Of a stretch of DNA of 64,000 nucleotides, positions 1 to 11,559 are shown one piece after another. The stretch comes from Toxorhynchites rutilus septentrionalis (taxonomy: Eukaryota; Arthropoda; Insecta; Diptera; Culicidae): assembly GCF_029784135.1 (NCBI RefSeq), contig NC_073745.1, forward strand, positions 314,323,787-314,387,786, read 5' to 3'. The notes beneath the pieces were generated by a model. The model did not search any database. It saw only the letters and a program-made list of their open reading frames with translations, and was not told the origin of the DNA. The position numbers and the translations under genes are program-made. Every line of letters starts with the position of its first letter. The first letter of the stretch is position 1.

Positions 1-133
1 TGCAACAAAAACGATCTCTTTACTACCACAAACGCGATATAAAAATGGCTTCCCAGAAAACTTCACTTCACCAAACCATCTCAAAAACATCTTCGAAGAA
101 TTGAAAAATCTAATGGTTTCGAAATCACATGCA

Positions 134-207
134 TCTTCCAAAATGGAAGGAAAAGTGACGAACCAGCCAGAAGCGTTGAAAGTCACTATAATACAGAAAA
201 AAAAAAA
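134..207 (+). mobile_element. 5'-truncated copy of tRNA-derived SINE family A
   Basis: This is the last ~74 bases of a SINE that has longer copies at 6572-6732 and 40521-40677. It shares the block around CAAAATGGAAGGAAAAGTGA and the end TCACTATAATACAG followed by an A-run. It is bracketed by a perfect 13-bp target-site duplication (GAAATCACATGCA at 121-133 and 208-220), which shows LINE-type retroposition of a truncated copy. The A and B boxes are missing, so it cannot be transcribed from its own promoter. Confidence 0.8.
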
Positions 208-422
208 GAAATCACATGCACTACTTTTGCCCATTCAAAATAAAATAATCAACACAGCACTAACGCGCACATATTTTTCAGTATGCTGCCTCCTGCTCAA
301 CACAATGAAAACACAAGAACTCGCAAACGAAATACGCCCGCACCCAATGGCCGCTCGATTAAAACCAATATGACTTTGGCATGTGTTATTGTCATTAATT
401 CGTCTTCAATTGAAAACAAACA

Positions 423-2075
423 TTGCTAGATCATGCAAAAGTTATCTACAAACTAAGTTTGATCTTCATTGATCAATTTATTCGCAAGTTGGGCCCTGCA
501 AGAAACTCAAGAACGTCGCGTTGGGCGTCGAACGTGTTAATCGGTCGCTTGTTGAGAAGATATTCCCGAAGATTTGGAAAGCAGCTCAAATTTTTCCGAT
601 TCACAAATCGAGCAGCACTCGTCGCGTCGAAAACTACCGTGATATATCGATCTTTTGTTCACTTGAAAAAGTTTTCGAAACCATGGTTCAGGCTAACTGC
701 ATAGAGCAACACATTCGCTTATGTCAGAGCAACAACACGGATTTGTACAGAACAGGTCAACGACAACAAATCTAATGTGTTACACCCGCGTTCTTTTCGA
801 TGTAGTCGAGAACAGAAATCAGGTTGATCCCATTTACGTCGTCTATTCCAAGACATTCGATACTATTCCGCATGGCTACCTAATTGAAAAAATGAAGCAC
901 ATGGGTTTTCCAGAATACATAACTGGATGACTACATTCATACCTCACCAACCGTGAAGCTGCAGTGTGTGTCAACTCAGTTTGTTCCGGAAATCCTAGCA
1001 TCACGTTAGATCCATTCATTTTCATTCTTTTCGTGAATGATCTATGCTTTAGACTGAAGTCGCCGAAGAAAATGGTTGGCGACGACCTCGAATTATATTG
1101 AGTGATTTCATTACTTTGATTGTCTGGCTCTGCAAAGGGACATCGACGAACTCATGCTGTGGTACCGTGAAAATGGAATGGCGATGAATATCTCAATAAA
1201 AAATATAAAAAAATATAATAAAATATAAAATAAAAATGAAAATTTCATTACATTGATTGTCTGGCTCTGCAAAGGGACATCGACGAACTCATGCTGTGGT
1301 ACCGTGAAAATGGAATGGCGATGAATATCTCAAAATACAAGGTGATCTCATTCTCATAACAGCTCGACACAATCATCCATTCGTACAGCATCGGCAACAA
1401 TGTTTGGAGCGGGTCAGCTCTAATCGTGATCTGGGCATCACAATAGACTCGAAACTGCAATTTCAAGATCATAACTCAGTCACCGCAGCTAAAGCATTTG
1501 TGGTACCTGGATTCATTCGAAGGCAGACGTATCAACTCACGGGTCGTACACCCTCAAGACACTGTTCTGCACACTGGTTCACAGCATCCTTGAGTATACA
1601 GCTCCAATATGGGCACCGAACCAGACAGTACAAGCTGCCCAGCCAGAGCGAGTACAGAAGCAATTCCTTCAGTATGCCTTACGACAGCTTCCGTCGAGGG
1701 ACCCTGTTATCTTGCCAGACTACGCTTCACGCTGCATGCTCATCGGCTTGGAGACCTTGTCAGCTCGTCGACTCCAACTCCAGCAAACTTTTGTATTCGA
1801 CATTATTCAAGGAAATACTGACTGTTCTGAACTGCTTAAACAGATAAACTTCAATGTCCCTACGCGAACCCTACGAAGCTTTCCCGCCATCAATCTGCTA
1901 TTCCACAGAACTGGTTACGGACAAAATGGCCCATACAACTCATGTCTGAGAGCATTCAACTCAATTCGTTATGTCCACGATTTTGGTATGTCTTAATATA
2001 CTTTTAAGGCTTGAACTAGAGACATAGTTTAATATTCAGTCTGTACGATTTTAAATCGAGGACGAGAACAAATAA
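423..2075 (+). pseudogene. Degraded CR1/Jockey-group LINE reverse transcriptase
   Basis: These are collapsed remains of a LINE ORF2, spread over several frames. Fragments follow the order of the intact ORF2 at 47344-50670: the finger region (FPKIWKAAQIFPIHK near 560-605), QHGFVQNRSTTTNL (~727-770), a relic of the AFDRIDH motif as KTFDTIPH (~850-875), and a decayed catalytic-box region near 1080. The C-terminal part follows as SSNRDLGITIDSKLQF (~1415-1460) and a stretch ending YVHDFG at about 1990. The 3' end around 2070 runs into AACAAATAAAAAAAA, similar to the octamer tail of the other element. Many stops, frameshifts and an internal duplication make it non-functional. Assignment to this LINE group is firm; the exact clade is less so. 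Confidence 0.85.
1105..1333 (+). repeat. 92-bp direct duplication inside the LINE relic
   Basis: A 92-bp stretch of RT-derived sequence at 1105-1196 recurs almost unchanged at 1242-1333. The 45-bp spacer is composed of AAATATAA-like A/T repeats. The near identity shows the duplication happened after the LINE had already decayed. Confidence 0.9.
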
Positions 2076-2544
2076 AAAAAAATCCAATCGGAAGAATCAA
2101 GTTTTAAGCTGTTCGATAAGATACGGAAACTAAAGCGGCCCTTACACGATCAGTAGCATCGACATTATCAGTAATGGCAATACTAGCAAGACACACTCCA
2201 TTCGGCATCATCATTATTCTTCAACCCTACACGATCATTTTTATTGCTTCGAGGAATGCAGTAACTCTAGCCTTCATAGTCGTAAGAGAAACATACACAT
2301 TTTCGAAATGAAAACTATCATTGAAAATCAATTTTATTGTATCAAATAAACATCCACATCAATAATTTGAAAGGTTTTCTGCAAACAATGAAAAAATCTA
2401 GAACGAAAATTGTTCCTAATAATGGTTTCTAATTATGATTTCAACAATTTGATCTGTTAATATAATGTCGAAAACCATTTTGAATTTTTTTCATTGATCT
2501 ATTCACAATTTAAAACTGTATTTTTCAATAGAAATCTCAATAGC

Positions 2545-4469
2545 TTATGCTTGATTCATTTGTAGTAGCGAGAAGAACAACTCAGCACCTATGATGATGT
2601 CGACATTTTGACTGATGTTGAACTTGGGATCTGCTAGCGGTAGGTTGCGCAGAATCGTCCAACACGTAACGTCGATGTGATGACTGGGTAACGACATGGT
2701 CAACTTGGGTAGTACGAGGCAATCCAGGCTGAAGTGGTGATCTCCGAAGCGAGAGGCGAACGACAATGTAACTCCATAGTGGACGTTCACGATAGACTGG
2801 CCGATCCCACTGATCGGTGCGTTGATCCTGGTACGCTTCAAGCGGATCTTCTGGCAGAGTGATTCTTTTATGAAGCTGGATTGGGAGCCACTATCCAGCA
2901 GGGCTCTGGCGAAATGGTATTTGTCGAGTCTTTCACTATGATCGCTGCCGTCGACAGTAAAACGGTTTAACGACGACAACTTTCACTCACTTCAGCACTT
3001 TGATAGGAGTTCGAGGGAGGTGAATGTTCACTTTCAACGGAATCAACCGACGGAGTGTAAGGGATGTTACCGACCGAAAACAGTTGCGAGTTGTTTGGAA
3101 ACGACTTCGCGAGTGGGGAGGCCACGAATTTAACTGACGACGGAGAAACGACAGCACTTGAGCTACTTTGCGATTGAAGACCGATTGCTTCAGCGGATTG
3201 TACAACCAACGCAGGCGTGGATGGGTTGGTTGCTTCAGCACATGGTGCCGACGACGGCGAAATTGGTGGTAAATACAGCAACGAATGATGCTTCCTGGAT
3301 CAATACTTGCAAGATCCGCTGGAGCAATCTTTAGCGAGGTGTGTGCCTTTCAGGCAGTTGATGCAAAGCCCGAACTTCTTCACAAACTCGAATCTTTGGT
3401 GTGGTACTAGGTTTCGAAAAGACTCACACTGAAACAAGAGATACGCTTGTTTGCATTTGGGACATTTCCTGACATTTTCAGAAGTAACATGGGCTGCGGC
3501 GAGGCGCGACTTCGACTTCGGATCAAATTGTGATTGGGTGTTGACAGAGTAAGAGAGCGCAATTGTTTTTATTATATGCGATCTTTTGTGGATAAACTCG
3601 AGAAGGTCTTTATAAGTGGGACGCTCGCCATCATCTATGAGCGTTTCCCACTCCCTGCGTGAGCTAGGGTCCAAATAACTGCTCAGTCGCTCAACGAGAA
3701 ACGAATTCCAATGGTCTTCCGCTCTTTCGAGTCTATCCAACAACTGAACATGGCGATCAAAACTGTCTGCTAGCACAGACAAACATACAGCAGATTCCTT
3801 TTTCAAGGAAGCAGTTGCCAGCAAGGCCGACATATGGTTCTTGATGAGCAAGCTCGGATTTTCAAAACGCTCCTTCAACAGGTTCCATGCAACGTCATAT
3901 TCATGCGCCGAAATCTCAAGCGACGAGATTATGTGAGATGCTTCACCCGACAATGATGCTCGCAAATAGTGCATTTTCTGTACTGCAGTCAGTTGTTGAT
4001 TAGAATGAATCAACGACACAAAAAGATCGCGAAAAGGAACCCAATCATCAAGTTCGCCGCCAAAATGCGGGATTTTAATTTCCGGAAGTCTAACGTGAGA
4101 CACAGGTTGTATGCAAGCGGGTGGCCCTGCTTGAGGTGGTGGGCGAGGCACGGGGGGTTGAACCGAAAGTTTACTCTGCAGTGATGACTTGAGCCCAAGG
4201 TACATCACCTGAAATTCTCGCCTTTGCTCCGAAAAATGCTCCTCTGCATCCTCCATAACCTCAATTTCCTCCTGCGTAGTGAGAAATTCATGCCACAACT
4301 CATCCAAACACTGAAGTTGTGCTGTTAATTGGCCCTTGTGAGCGGGTTCATACATTTGGTCGAACTCCTTTACCAGGTTTGCCGATCCCATAATATTTGC
4401 TCGACGACGATGCAGTCGGTTTAATTTTGAACCCGAACTGCTCGCCTTCGTTTCTGGCATCTTGAGCAC
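2545..4469 (-). pseudogene. BEL/Pao LTR-retrotransposon gag and protease, broken
   Basis: The 389-residue reading frame from 4469 down has the layout of BEL/Pao Gag (the DUF1759 type). It has a charged N-terminal half, a proline-rich linker, the core around LPEIKIPHFGGELDDW, and C-terminal cysteine knuckles (CPKCKQAY; then C-x2-C-x4-H-x4-C). The frame is cut at about 3295 by a TGA where a cysteine of the last knuckle is expected. It stays in the same frame through a Ser/Pro-rich linker to about 2967, then shifts. The 2545-2979 portion is an A17-type retropepsin with the active-site signature LLDSGSQSS. It stops at 2545, just after the protease. No reverse transcriptase, RNase H or integrase follows, and I found no matching LTR pair. 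It is a truncated dead copy. The 5' leader (4470 to about 4600) is the only candidate for an LTR edge and is not resolved. Confidence 0.88.
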
Positions 4470-5917
4470 TTTCTAATTATACCAACACCAAAATAACGAA
4501 AACGATTACCTGTGTTCACGGCGCTTTTTCTAACCTCACCGACTTATCTCTCGCTTTGCTCGATGTCCAATGTATAAATACCGTCTCCGCAACAGTTCAC
4601 GATGAAGCTGTTTTCCTCCTGTGCCGGGGCACGAACCGATGTAAGCGATGATGATCCCACAGCGGCTGCTGGAACTGCCGTAGAACTGCTGATGATGACG
4701 ATCGAAGCTGCTTCCACGTGCTGGACGTGATGGTTAACTGGAACCGCGATGGCGTCGATCGAACCATGACATTCAACTGCAACTCATAAATCCCGGATTT
4801 CGGCACCACAATGTTTGTCACAAAACTAAACGTTGTAGCAATTCGCTCACGACGACTTGGAGGACACTTTCTCTTTCTATTTCCGCGGTACAATTATGTG
4901 GAATTTGAACCTTTCTTCTGGAAAATTACTTTTCGGGCAGAACGTAAAACCGATGCCTGCTAGTTTTATTCTTCTGATGATTACAATAGATTCAATGTCT
5001 TACAGGTTCTGTTGTTTTGTGCAAGGCGCTTATATCAATGTATAAGAGGTGAAGCAACATCATCACTTCAATAAGAAGGGGATTACGGTTTGTGGAGCGG
5101 GGGTTGTTTGTTTTGTTATTGCTAGGATACGCCATTTTTGCATTTTCCACAGCATTCAAGTAACAGAAAATAATAACTTTCATTCAAATTTAAGGAATTT
5201 TAAATTGCTTTAGGCCCACTAATCTGATAGAGAGTAAATTGGCTCACAAACATAGATTTTGACACAAGATGTCGCACAGTATCCTAGACACCTCGAATGA
5301 TAGTGTCCCTGCTCTATTACAGTAATGATGGAACGAGATCAGAAAATCCGGATTTGCATCATTATTGCCCTTCATATCAATTTTGTCAACCTTACACGAT
5401 CATTGTTATTGTCATTCTGATGAAATAATGTCAGTCCTACAGCTAACCAAAGGACTGTTAGTCACTGTTTCCCCTCCTAACAAAACATATGGCGAAAACA
5501 ACACAAGAATCCTTCCGATCGACCCGGACGAAACCCTCGGTCACTCTGAGTGGCAATTCCATGCCATTCCATGGGAAATACGCAGGTCTTCAAAACATTG
5601 CCAATATTGTCCAATCTACGTGCCGTTTGAGAAGATTACGAAATTTTTTAACAGTTGCTACCTTCCTCCTGTCTGCTTCTGAGACAGACCTAGCCTAGCC
5701 ATCAGTTTCAGATTGATCAGAATTTCGAATAATCCGCGTCATTTTTATTAGTATTTGTTTGAGATTTCCATGTCAATTAACCCTTTGCTGCCAGTGTTTC
5801 CGTAGATGGAACATTTCGAAATCATCGTAGAAGTCGGTATGCGCGCCCCGACTGTATTTTGAGTGACAAATTAGAGAATACGCGTTCAAACTTCAAAAGC
5901 CACTTATTGGATATTGG
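4470..5917. other. No gene seen; possible BEL leader then unique sequence
   Basis: Positions 4470 to about 5050 lie directly upstream of the BEL/Pao gag and may contain part of its leader or LTR: a TATTTATA-like box on the minus strand lies near 4570-4577. A second LTR copy could not be found, so this stays open. From 5050 to 5917 the sequence is AT-rich and shows no convincing coding region. Confidence 0.4.
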
Positions 5918-5921
5918 TTAA

Positions 5922-6813
5922 CACTCCTATACTCGCGCATTGGTCTGTCAGATCGAGAAATCAATAATTCATTCATTTCTCAGAAAATATCAACACAACG
6001 ACTTTGCGATTCTCTCTAGCTTCGTTATTCGTCGTTCGTCATCGTTTAGCGTATCGTATGTGTTGGTACAATAGGGACGTGTACCACTTTTTTAACATTT
6101 TCGGTCTGACACACCGACGCGAACTTTATATTCCATAACCTTTATAATCTGGTAATTATCTAGAAGGTCGTTATACATTCTTTTCTTTGATAAAAGACCC
6201 GAAAAATACGCAACAACTGCATGAAATGTGAAAAATATGTTTGTTTCGAGAATGCAGTTATGCTATGTTCTGATTCTTACTCCAATGAAACCACAATCGA
6301 TTAATACGTTTTTATGTTGTTTCATAGCTCTTCATACTTCCATGAATTATATTACTTACTTTTAATTAATGTGAAAAATTCGAATTTCGTTATTTGTGTT
6401 AGAGTATTAAAAATAACTCTTTTTTAAGGATGCTGAATTAGATGACTATTTAAACATAACAAAGATGAAGGAAACAAATTTTTGGAGTTTTTTCCATTCA
6501 ATCATATCCTCTTCTCCAAATAAATGCCTTTAAAGCCTGAAAAATACACAATGGCAACATTACAGAGAAGTGTGGAGGCGATCTGGCGTAGTGGTAACAT
6601 CCATGCCTCTCACGCTAAAGGTCACGAGTTCAATTCTCACTCCCGACATTCTTCCAAAAATGGAAGTAAAAGTGACGAACCAGCCAAAATGAGTTGAAAA
6701 TCACTATAATACAGATATAAAAAAAAAAAAAAATTACAGAGAAGTTCAATTTTAGGTCTGTGACACCGTGCGCGAGTATACGTGTTATGATTTTACACGC
6801 GAGTACAGGAGGG
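5922..6813. mobile_element. piggyBac-like MITE flanked by TTAA
   Basis: An 892-bp non-coding element lies between TTAA at 5918-5921 and TTAA at 6814-6817. The ends are inverted: CACTCCTATACTCGCG on the left and, read from the right, CCCTCCTGTACTCGCG. TTAA target duplication with C-rich ends is the habit of the piggyBac superfamily. Subterminal motifs of the type GGTCTGTSACACCG occur near 6100 and again near 6755. No transposase frame is present, so it depends on an enzyme encoded elsewhere. A SINE has landed inside it (6572-6732). Confidence 0.72.
6572..6732 (+). mobile_element. tRNA-derived SINE family A, full copy
   Basis: The 161-bp element starts GTGGAGGCG. It carries an A box (GGCGTAGTGGTAAC) and a B box (GGTCACGAGTTCAATTC), the two internal RNA polymerase III promoter parts of a tRNA gene, then a short tRNA-unrelated body and an A-run. 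It is flanked by the perfect 13-bp duplication ATTACAGAGAAGT (6559-6571 and 6733-6745). Copies at 134-207 and 40521-40677 define the family. The tRNA of origin cannot be named because the anticodon arm is diverged. Confidence 0.88.
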
Positions 6814-6875
6814 TTAAGCAGTATACTAAAAATAAAAAAGAAACTTCCGTTTGTTACCATTGATAAAATTGCACT

Positions 6876-6903
6876 TTTATTGTTTGTCGTTTGAGTATTT
6901 ATT
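6876..6903 (-). promoter_or_regulatory. Polyadenylation signals of the cuticle gene
   Basis: Two AATAAA hexamers on the minus strand (6876-6881 and 6898-6903) lie about 155-180 nt downstream of the stop codon at 7056. This gives a short 3' UTR of normal insect size. Confidence 0.6.
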
Positions 6904-7055
6904 ATTCATGTAGATCTGATTTCATTTCAACACAATATCGATTTCTATCGGACTACTTTAGCTGGCAGAGATCTGTTTCACAGTGTTCCATTTCTCACTC
7001 ATGTCATCATACGTTTTTTGTATACAGGTAAACGTAGCAATTCATCTCCATTAAA

Positions 7056-8229
7056 TCACTGCTCACTGCTCAATTGCTGTTTCGGGGACACCTGTACATC
7101 GTGAACTGCTGCAACCAATTGCTCTCCCGTTAGAACTGCCTTCAGAGATACTCGATTGTCCCCAAGCGCCGGCTCCGGAGCTGCCTCTGGTAGTACTGGA
7201 CTCTTGACCGCAGGTACGGGCACTGCAACGGGTACTCCCTTCAGATTGAGCTCACTCGCGACTTTTAGTTCTTCTTGCGGGTTGGATCGCTTAACTTTCT
7301 GACTCTGGCTGCGAGCCAGACCAGACTCGGTTTCCTTGATGTTAAACACTGGATATTCGAAACTGTAGAAAAATCCTTTCGGATCATACTGGGGCTCTTC
7401 CTCATTGCTATTCGATTCTACATTTTCGCGTTTCTTGACGTTATGGTCGGCTTCAACAACCACTGCGTCATCCGACGAGGCCGATGCATCTTCCGGCGAG
7501 ATGTGGCTGGTGTATGGCAGGCTTGGGTAACGCACAAGACTCTGGTGCTGGTTCGACAAAGCAGCTACAATTTCCTCCTCCTCTTCCTCGACACCATTGT
7601 GAACGGGCCTGTTGATGTCGCTGATCGGTTTTCCCGAACGAGCAAGGTTTGCAGCCTCCTTCCAGGCTTTTTCGTGGGCAAGTCGTGCCTCACGAACCTC
7701 AGGAGTATCGGTCACTGGTTCCAACTTAACCTCTGGTCGGTTGTCGATCTGGTGAAATCCCAAGCTGTCGGACCAGTATTGCACAATGACTTCCTGGCCG
7801 GTTGGATCGATGTACTGGTACGAGCCACGAATCTCTCCGTTGGTATTGCGAGCTTCCAAACGAGCCTGGTTGTAATCAGAATAACCGAACATAGCCCTTC
7901 CAAGACCATCCTAGAAAATAGAGTCGTTTCGTGAGTGTTATGTTCACAATTAGCAGCCGAAATTGAGAATCACCAACCTGTCCGTGGAACTGAGAAGCCT
8001 CGTACCCTTCCTCCACATAATCCTCCGGATGTTCAATCAGTCGTCCTTTGTGGAATAGTTTAGCACTCGAGGGGTCCTGAATGTTTCGGAAGTAGCCGAG
8101 CGGGAACTCACCCAGCTTCTTCGCATAGCGCAGGTCCAAGCTTTGCTCTGTGATGTATTTCTGGGCCTCTTCCGGGGACAGGTTTACCAGCTGGATCCGA
8201 CCGGCTAACAGTAAAGTTGGCGCGGTGAC
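7056..8229 (-). CDS. Cuticular protein with Rebers-Riddiford-like domain, exons 2 and 3
   Basis: Exon 2 is 8229-7978 and exon 3 is 7910-7056, joined across a 67-bp intron with GT (7976-7977) and AG at its edges; both junctions are phase 0. Joined to exon 1 (39547-39573) the product is about 377 residues. Residues 1-19 form a Leu-rich signal peptide, so the protein is secreted. Residues ~100-153 hold a chitin_bind_4 type domain: aromatic spacing FGYSDYNQA, then RGSYQYIDPTGQ, then VQYWSDSLGFH, matching the G-x-Y-x-Y-x-D-x-x-G ... V-x-Y-x-x-D-x-x-G-F pattern. Proteins of this class bind chitin in the procuticle. The C-terminal half is low-complexity, with a run of six Glu at ~201-206, a dibasic NVKKRENV stretch and Pro/Val/Ala-rich repeats. 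It is longer than typical CPR proteins, so it may be a specialised member. No close named orthologue is claimed. Confidence 0.88.
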
Positions 8230-10217
8230 CTATATGTGACGAAAGATAAAAGGCAAGGACAGCGCGTGAGATATTTTGCTAATACAATGAACAGGTTTTT
8301 TGAAATTGAAACTTGAAGTGGATGTTTTGTAATCAGAACGAATTTGTCACGCTCCGCTTTGGGAAGACGTCAATCAATCAAGAGAACATGGTTGGGGATC
8401 GAGTTTCGATAAACGAGTTGACCAAAATTCTAGCCAGCTGGAGATCGATTCATCAATCCACTCTGCTCTCTGTTTTGTTCCACAACTTCTCTGGATGCTT
8501 ACCCGTTGCGAGCTGTGTTGTGTTGTGATCGAAATGACAAAGAAACTAATTTAAGTAGGATTATTCTGGTGAGAATGTTTAATTGACAAAAATGTTACGT
8601 CCACAGATGGTTTTTGAAATGGTTGAAGAAATCATGTTGATTGATTTCCAGTTTTGTTCGAGCTTAGACATTTGCGGAGTGTATAAGATACCCTTATTAA
8701 GTCAAAGTTGGTTTAAACTCTGATTCAGAAGGATGACACATTTTAATGATGCTAATGAATATCAATTCTGTTATTTATCACAGCGAATAATTCATCTTGT
8801 GTCTACATCTAAATCATTTATTATATGTTTCTTCATCATACAATGATTTAATGATGTCTCGCGAATCGAAAGCTCAGACGAATCTACTTTTTTGCAACTC
8901 TTTTCACTTCTACTTTGCGACGGTCTGTGCAAAATCTCTTAAGTGACAATTATCAGCTAACAAGCACGTTGTCAACCGTTATCAGCAGGATTTTTTTTAC
9001 AGAAGGACAGCAGAGATTGCAGAAGATACAACAAGCTGCTTATATTTTCCTGCTTGTGTGAGCCTTATCGAAAGAAAAGTTCTGTCAATGGGTATTAGTT
9101 GTATCACATTAAATTACATTGCAATTATTATTCCAATACAGGACCTGATAATAGAGGAATTCATTGTGGAATCTCTTTTCTGTCTATTTCAGGCTGTAGT
9201 TTGGATCATTTTTTCATCTACCGAGGATGGAAATTATGGAACGAATGTCAGAATAGATTACACAGAAAAATAGAAATAAATTAAGAGTCATGTTTGATGG
9301 ATTGAAAGATTGATTTCTTCTGTTCTCTATCATAGAATAAACCGGTTGTCGACATGTGTAAGTCTATGTAAAATTTCGTCTGCAAAAAATAAGGTTGTTA
9401 TTGTTTACAAAAATGTTTTGGGTATTTTTCGATACGTCAGTGTTTTACCATTAAATTCCTTCCATTTTATCGAATCAGCGGTAAATTTTCTCATTTTGAC
9501 TCCAAAAATATTGATGTTAAAAATTCTTATCACCGAACGGAAAGACGAACATTTTGTTTCTGTCAAAAGAAAAAACAATGTTTGAAAGCTGTTAAAAGAG
9601 TGTCTCCCGTGAACACAACAGCGTTGAATTCCAACATTACAAGAACAACACTCATACCGAACCTCAAAAATTATAATTTTTCATCACAGCTAGGACCACT
9701 TTCTATAGTTTTCAGTCAGCAGTAAAAATAAAAACTAATGCGACATCTCCTCGACCGAGAGAGGAGATTAATGGGAAGTCCATAACGGAAATCAGAAAAT
9801 TGGCTTTCGAACTGGCGCAAAAAAAACGGACTGAAGCTTTCGTTCAATAAACCAACTCAGATGGCTTAGCGGTTTTTAAAACGTATTTCGAATCTGTTAT
9901 TCCGAAAGCCAAAAGTTATTTCAGACATGAAAAAAAAGAAAAAAAAAATACAAGGCTCTTCTAGGTGATCTAGTCAATCCTTTTTGTTCAATCTTTTCAA
10001 GGCCTGTTTAAATACTTTTTTTTTCAAAAAGTCTTCAAAAAATTTAGAAGAAAATCGCTCGGTGAACGTAAAATAACCATGATTTGTACTGATTTATTTG
10101 TATATTGCAGTGTCGTAGCCAGAAATCGACTAGCGCCCCCTGGGAGAGGGGTAATGTTTTGAAAATTGAAAAAAAATAAACATCGCCTTTTTACAGTTCA
10201 TTTACCAAAATATTATT

Positions 10218-10560
10218 CAAATGGTCAAGTCCAACTACAAGCAAAAGCTTATGCGTGAGCTTTTTTGATGCCACGGAAAGTTCGATGATATTGTTAAGCG
10301 AATCAACATTAGGCATGCTATGTTTTGGGTAGCCGAGGCTCGGATCGAGGTACCGGCTGATTCCATTGTCAAGTCATAGAAAATGCTATTATCTCGTAGT
10401 CGGTTGCCAAAGAACACATACTTTCGAATCTGAAGAAATTGATTGACCAGGAGAAAACTGTGCACGATGAGGATGTGGAGCTTGAGGCCCTGATCGACGA
10501 TGGCATAGTCAACATTGTTTTGCATCCAAATACATATGAGCTTGAGCTTGAGCTTGGGTA
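10218..10560 (+). pseudogene. Tigger/pogo-type transposase C-terminal relic
   Basis: Plus-strand translation around 10225-10370 reads LMRELF, a stop, then CHGKFDDIVKR and INIRHAMFWVAEA, followed by ADSIVKS. This is the pattern of the C-terminal part of pogo/Tigger DDE_1 transposases, where an (I)x(I)(R/K)xA(I/M)xW(I/V)AE(A/S)W helix precedes a SWRK-type motif. A shifted frame then gives HDEDVELEALIDDG, the acidic tail often found in these proteins. At least three stops and one frameshift kill it. The catalytic residues are not in the surviving part. Similarity is from motif memory, so a profile search would be needed to settle the subfamily. Confidence 0.55.
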
Positions 10561-11059
10561 GACTGTACAATTCGTAGTTGCTCTCCGTGATTGACCTGAA
10601 CCAACCAAATTGCACAAAGAACACACAGAATGACGCTTGGGACTAGCAAATCATTCTCGTTGTGCAATTCTCGGTGATTCGAGCTCTAAATGGTCAATAA
10701 CGACGCCGACCACATCCTTACAGTCACCAGGGGAAGGGAAGGAATGTTAGTATGATATTCGCCGCCCGGAAGCCAGAAGGGCAAAATCCTAGTGCGACTA
10801 TCACTTATTCCCTGAGTGATGGAACGAACTGACAGAGCACTATATAGTAAACTGAAGTGCATCACAATAGATCAAACTAATGGTTGCAGTGGTTCAAGGT
10901 TCCTACAGAAGCAGTAAAAGACTAGGAGATCTTTTCCACTTTTGATCAATCGTCAATGTTATAGAGTGATTCAAATATTATAGAATAATGTGTATGAAGA
11001 GTTATCATCAACATAAATATGAAATTCAAAATGTAACTATTCAGATCAATCGTATGCCC

Positions 11060-11440
11060 TTCTTATCCCACTGTACGTCTTACCCACACTTTCCTTACAC
11101 CAACGTCTGCTGATGCACAACGAAATTAACAGTTTTGTTCCTGCACAACAGTTTGGATTTAGGGACAGTCTCTGGATTGCACATCGGGTGCTACGGACGC
11201 AAAAACAAAACTATCAAAAGTCAAGCCATATCAAGCTCCGCTGTCATCTTAAATATCGAAAGGGCATTTGACAACGCATGGCATGATGAACTTCAGGATC
11301 TCCTACACTACAATGGTAGTGTATCATTTTCCAAAGAATACTTGAGCACACGTACAGGGTGCTTAAGAAAACAGTTGGCTATTTATTGGATGTGCAACTT
11401 GATTCGTTTCGTTACCACAAGGTGGCTCAAAGTGCTATAA
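11060..11440 (+). pseudogene. Jockey-type LINE reverse transcriptase fragment
   Basis: Fragments in neighbouring frames read QQFGFRDSLWIAHRVLR (~11150-11200) and VILNIERAFDNAWHDEL (~11245-11295). These are the QFGFR...TxHxLxR and (L)D(I)EKAFDNVWH motifs of Jockey-clade RTs, in the right order and spacing. The first catalytic Asp has become Asn in the surviving copy (LNIE for LDIE). Frameshifts separate the pieces and nothing continues past about 11440. Confidence 0.65.
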
Positions 11441-11559
11441 ATAGTGGACAGCGAGAGTAGATTTTTGCTGAATCGTGAAGTATCGGCATCTGTCAATCAA
11501 ATGTTGTTCACAAGTATTTGAGTTTGGCACAAAAAGTTCAATTTTTACTGCATTGAAAA

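Noticed and set aside
2140..5420. Similar CTACACGATCATT-type words on both sides of the BEL/Pao fragment, considered as an LTR pair
   Set aside because: Similarity is limited to about 40 bp near 2220 and 5390 in a simple context, with no shared promoter or terminal TG/CA structure.
7275..7934. 219-codon plus-strand frame opposite the cuticle gene
   Set aside because: It is the antisense shadow of exon 3, whose frame has a conserved domain and correct splice sites.
9733..9757. 8-bp hairpin ATCTCCTC/GAGGAGAT
   Set aside because: Arms this short are common by chance in 64 kb and nothing around it suggests function.
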